Made by a program: the position numbers and the translations under genes. From Acidaminobacter sp. JC074 (GTDB lineage: Bacteria; Bacillota; Clostridia; Peptostreptococcales; Acidaminobacteraceae), in assembly GCF_022496765.1 (NCBI RefSeq), contig NZ_VANV01000015.1, positions 118,584 to 182,583 on the forward strand: 64,000 bases of DNA, in the 5' to 3' direction. Under the pieces are notes generated by a model. That model was not told the origin of the DNA, did not search any database, and worked only from the letters and a program-made list of their open reading frames with translations. Positions 63,483 to 64,000 of the stretch are shown here, one piece after another; position 1 is the stretch's first letter, and each line of letters starts with the position of its first letter.

Positions 63483-64000
63483 ATGGCTAAAAAAGTAATT
63501 ATTGTAACGGGGGCAAGTTCAGGTTTTGGTAAGGACACTGTTAAGAAGTTCTTAAGTGAAGGTAACATCGTTTACGCAGGTGCTAGACGTGTTGAGAAAA
63601 TGAGAGACATTGAAAAAGCAGGTGCAAAAGTAATCAAACTTGATATCACTGAGGACGAAAGTGTTGATGCATTTGTAGAAACAGTTCTAAAGAACCATGG
63701 TAAAATTTGACGCTTTAGTTAATAATGCGGGTTATGGTGCTTATGGCATGGCAGAAGCCGTATCTATTGAAGATGCTAAGCGTCAATACGAAGTAAATGT
63801 GTTTGGTACAGCAAGAATGACAAAGGCAGTATTACCTCATATGCGAAAGAAATCTTCAGGTACTATTGTTAATATTTCTTCTATTGCTGGTAAACTAACT
63901 ACACCAATGTGTGCATGGTATTCTTCATCTAAGTTTGCTCTTGAAGCTTACTCAGATGCCCTTAGAAGAGAAGTAAAGCAGTTTGGAATCAATGTCGTTA
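63483..64000 (+). pseudogene. Short-chain dehydrogenase/reductase 2, frameshifted and cut by the window end
   Basis: Starts at the ATG at 63483 (AGGAGG upstream, one base behind SDR 1). The frame is a normal SDR, TGASSGFGKD, until ...NHGKI at 63707, where TGA follows. Reading one base further (skipping T63708) restores the family sequence DALVNNAGYGAYGMAEAV... through the catalytic YSSSKFALEAYS to the window edge. One extra T in the AAAATTT run explains this. Either a true frameshift or a sequencing/assembly error in a homopolymer. A product of 75 residues could not be active. Confidence 0.85.

Noticed and set aside
1..64000. CRISPR arrays, tRNA or rRNA genes, insertion sequences, phage genes
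   Set aside because: No spaced repeat series, cloverleaf, rRNA stretch, transposase, integrase or phage structural gene was seen on either strand.

Overview
The window is low-GC, tightly packed bacterial chromosome that looks like an anaerobic or microaerotolerant member of the Clostridia. The evidence is a nine-gene V-type ATPase operon, two tungsten-type aldehyde:ferredoxin oxidoreductases (AOR), a flavodiiron protein, a 3-keto-5-aminohexanoate cleavage enzyme typical of lysine fermenters, many sensor kinases and AraC regulators, strong GGAGG ribosome binding sites and Clostridia-style promoters. Genus and species cannot be read from the sequence. No rRNA, tRNA, CRISPR array, insertion sequence or prophage was seen. 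Both window ends cut a gene.

Layout. 0-9 kb: an HD-GYP protein cut by the window start, a class III aminotransferase, rpmE and rho, a secreted transglutaminase-like protein without its catalytic cysteine, and a toroid-fold protein. 9-14.5 kb: a YjiH-family membrane protein and sensor kinase divergent from an OmpR-type regulator, then kce, an XRE regulator with seven Pro-Phe repeats, and a flavodiiron protein. 14.8-23.3 kb: the V-ATPase operon (G-C-I-K-F-E-A-B-D). 23.4-27.3 kb: an NhaC-type antiporter and a GlnK/GlnL-like two-component pair. 27.2-40.4 kb: a glycan-use locus with a six-hairpin glycosidase, a GH172 enzyme and its AraC regulator, a YesM/YesN-type pair, a CUT1 ABC sugar importer and a GH116 glucosidase.

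40.5-45.2 kb holds AOR 1 with its sulfur-carrier (MoaD-like) and activating (ThiF-like) proteins and a sigma-54 activator. A GG-N10-GC promoter lies in front of the AOR, and three 17-bp inverted-repeat sites upstream of it reach into the end of the activator gene. 45.3-51 kb holds a LysR/DMT exporter pair, three tandem paralogous membrane proteins, and two uncharacterised genes, one of them broken by an in-frame TAG.

51-59.5 kb is one uninterrupted co-directional run: chemoreceptor, PLP amino-acid decarboxylase, NhaC-type antiporter, ABM-fold protein, AOR 2, two-cluster ferredoxin, MoaD-like protein and AraC regulator. The only clear terminator found is at its far end. It can be read as an amino-acid sensing, decarboxylation, exchange and aldehyde-oxidation unit, which is an inference. 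59.7-64 kb holds an alpha/beta hydrolase with a TetR regulator, a second AraC regulator paralogous to the one in the AOR 2 run, and two short-chain dehydrogenases, the second frameshifted and cut by the window end.

Together the genes suggest a motile, sugar- and amino-acid-fermenting anaerobe with ion-gradient energetics (V-ATPase, two NhaC proteins) and tungsten-dependent aldehyde metabolism.
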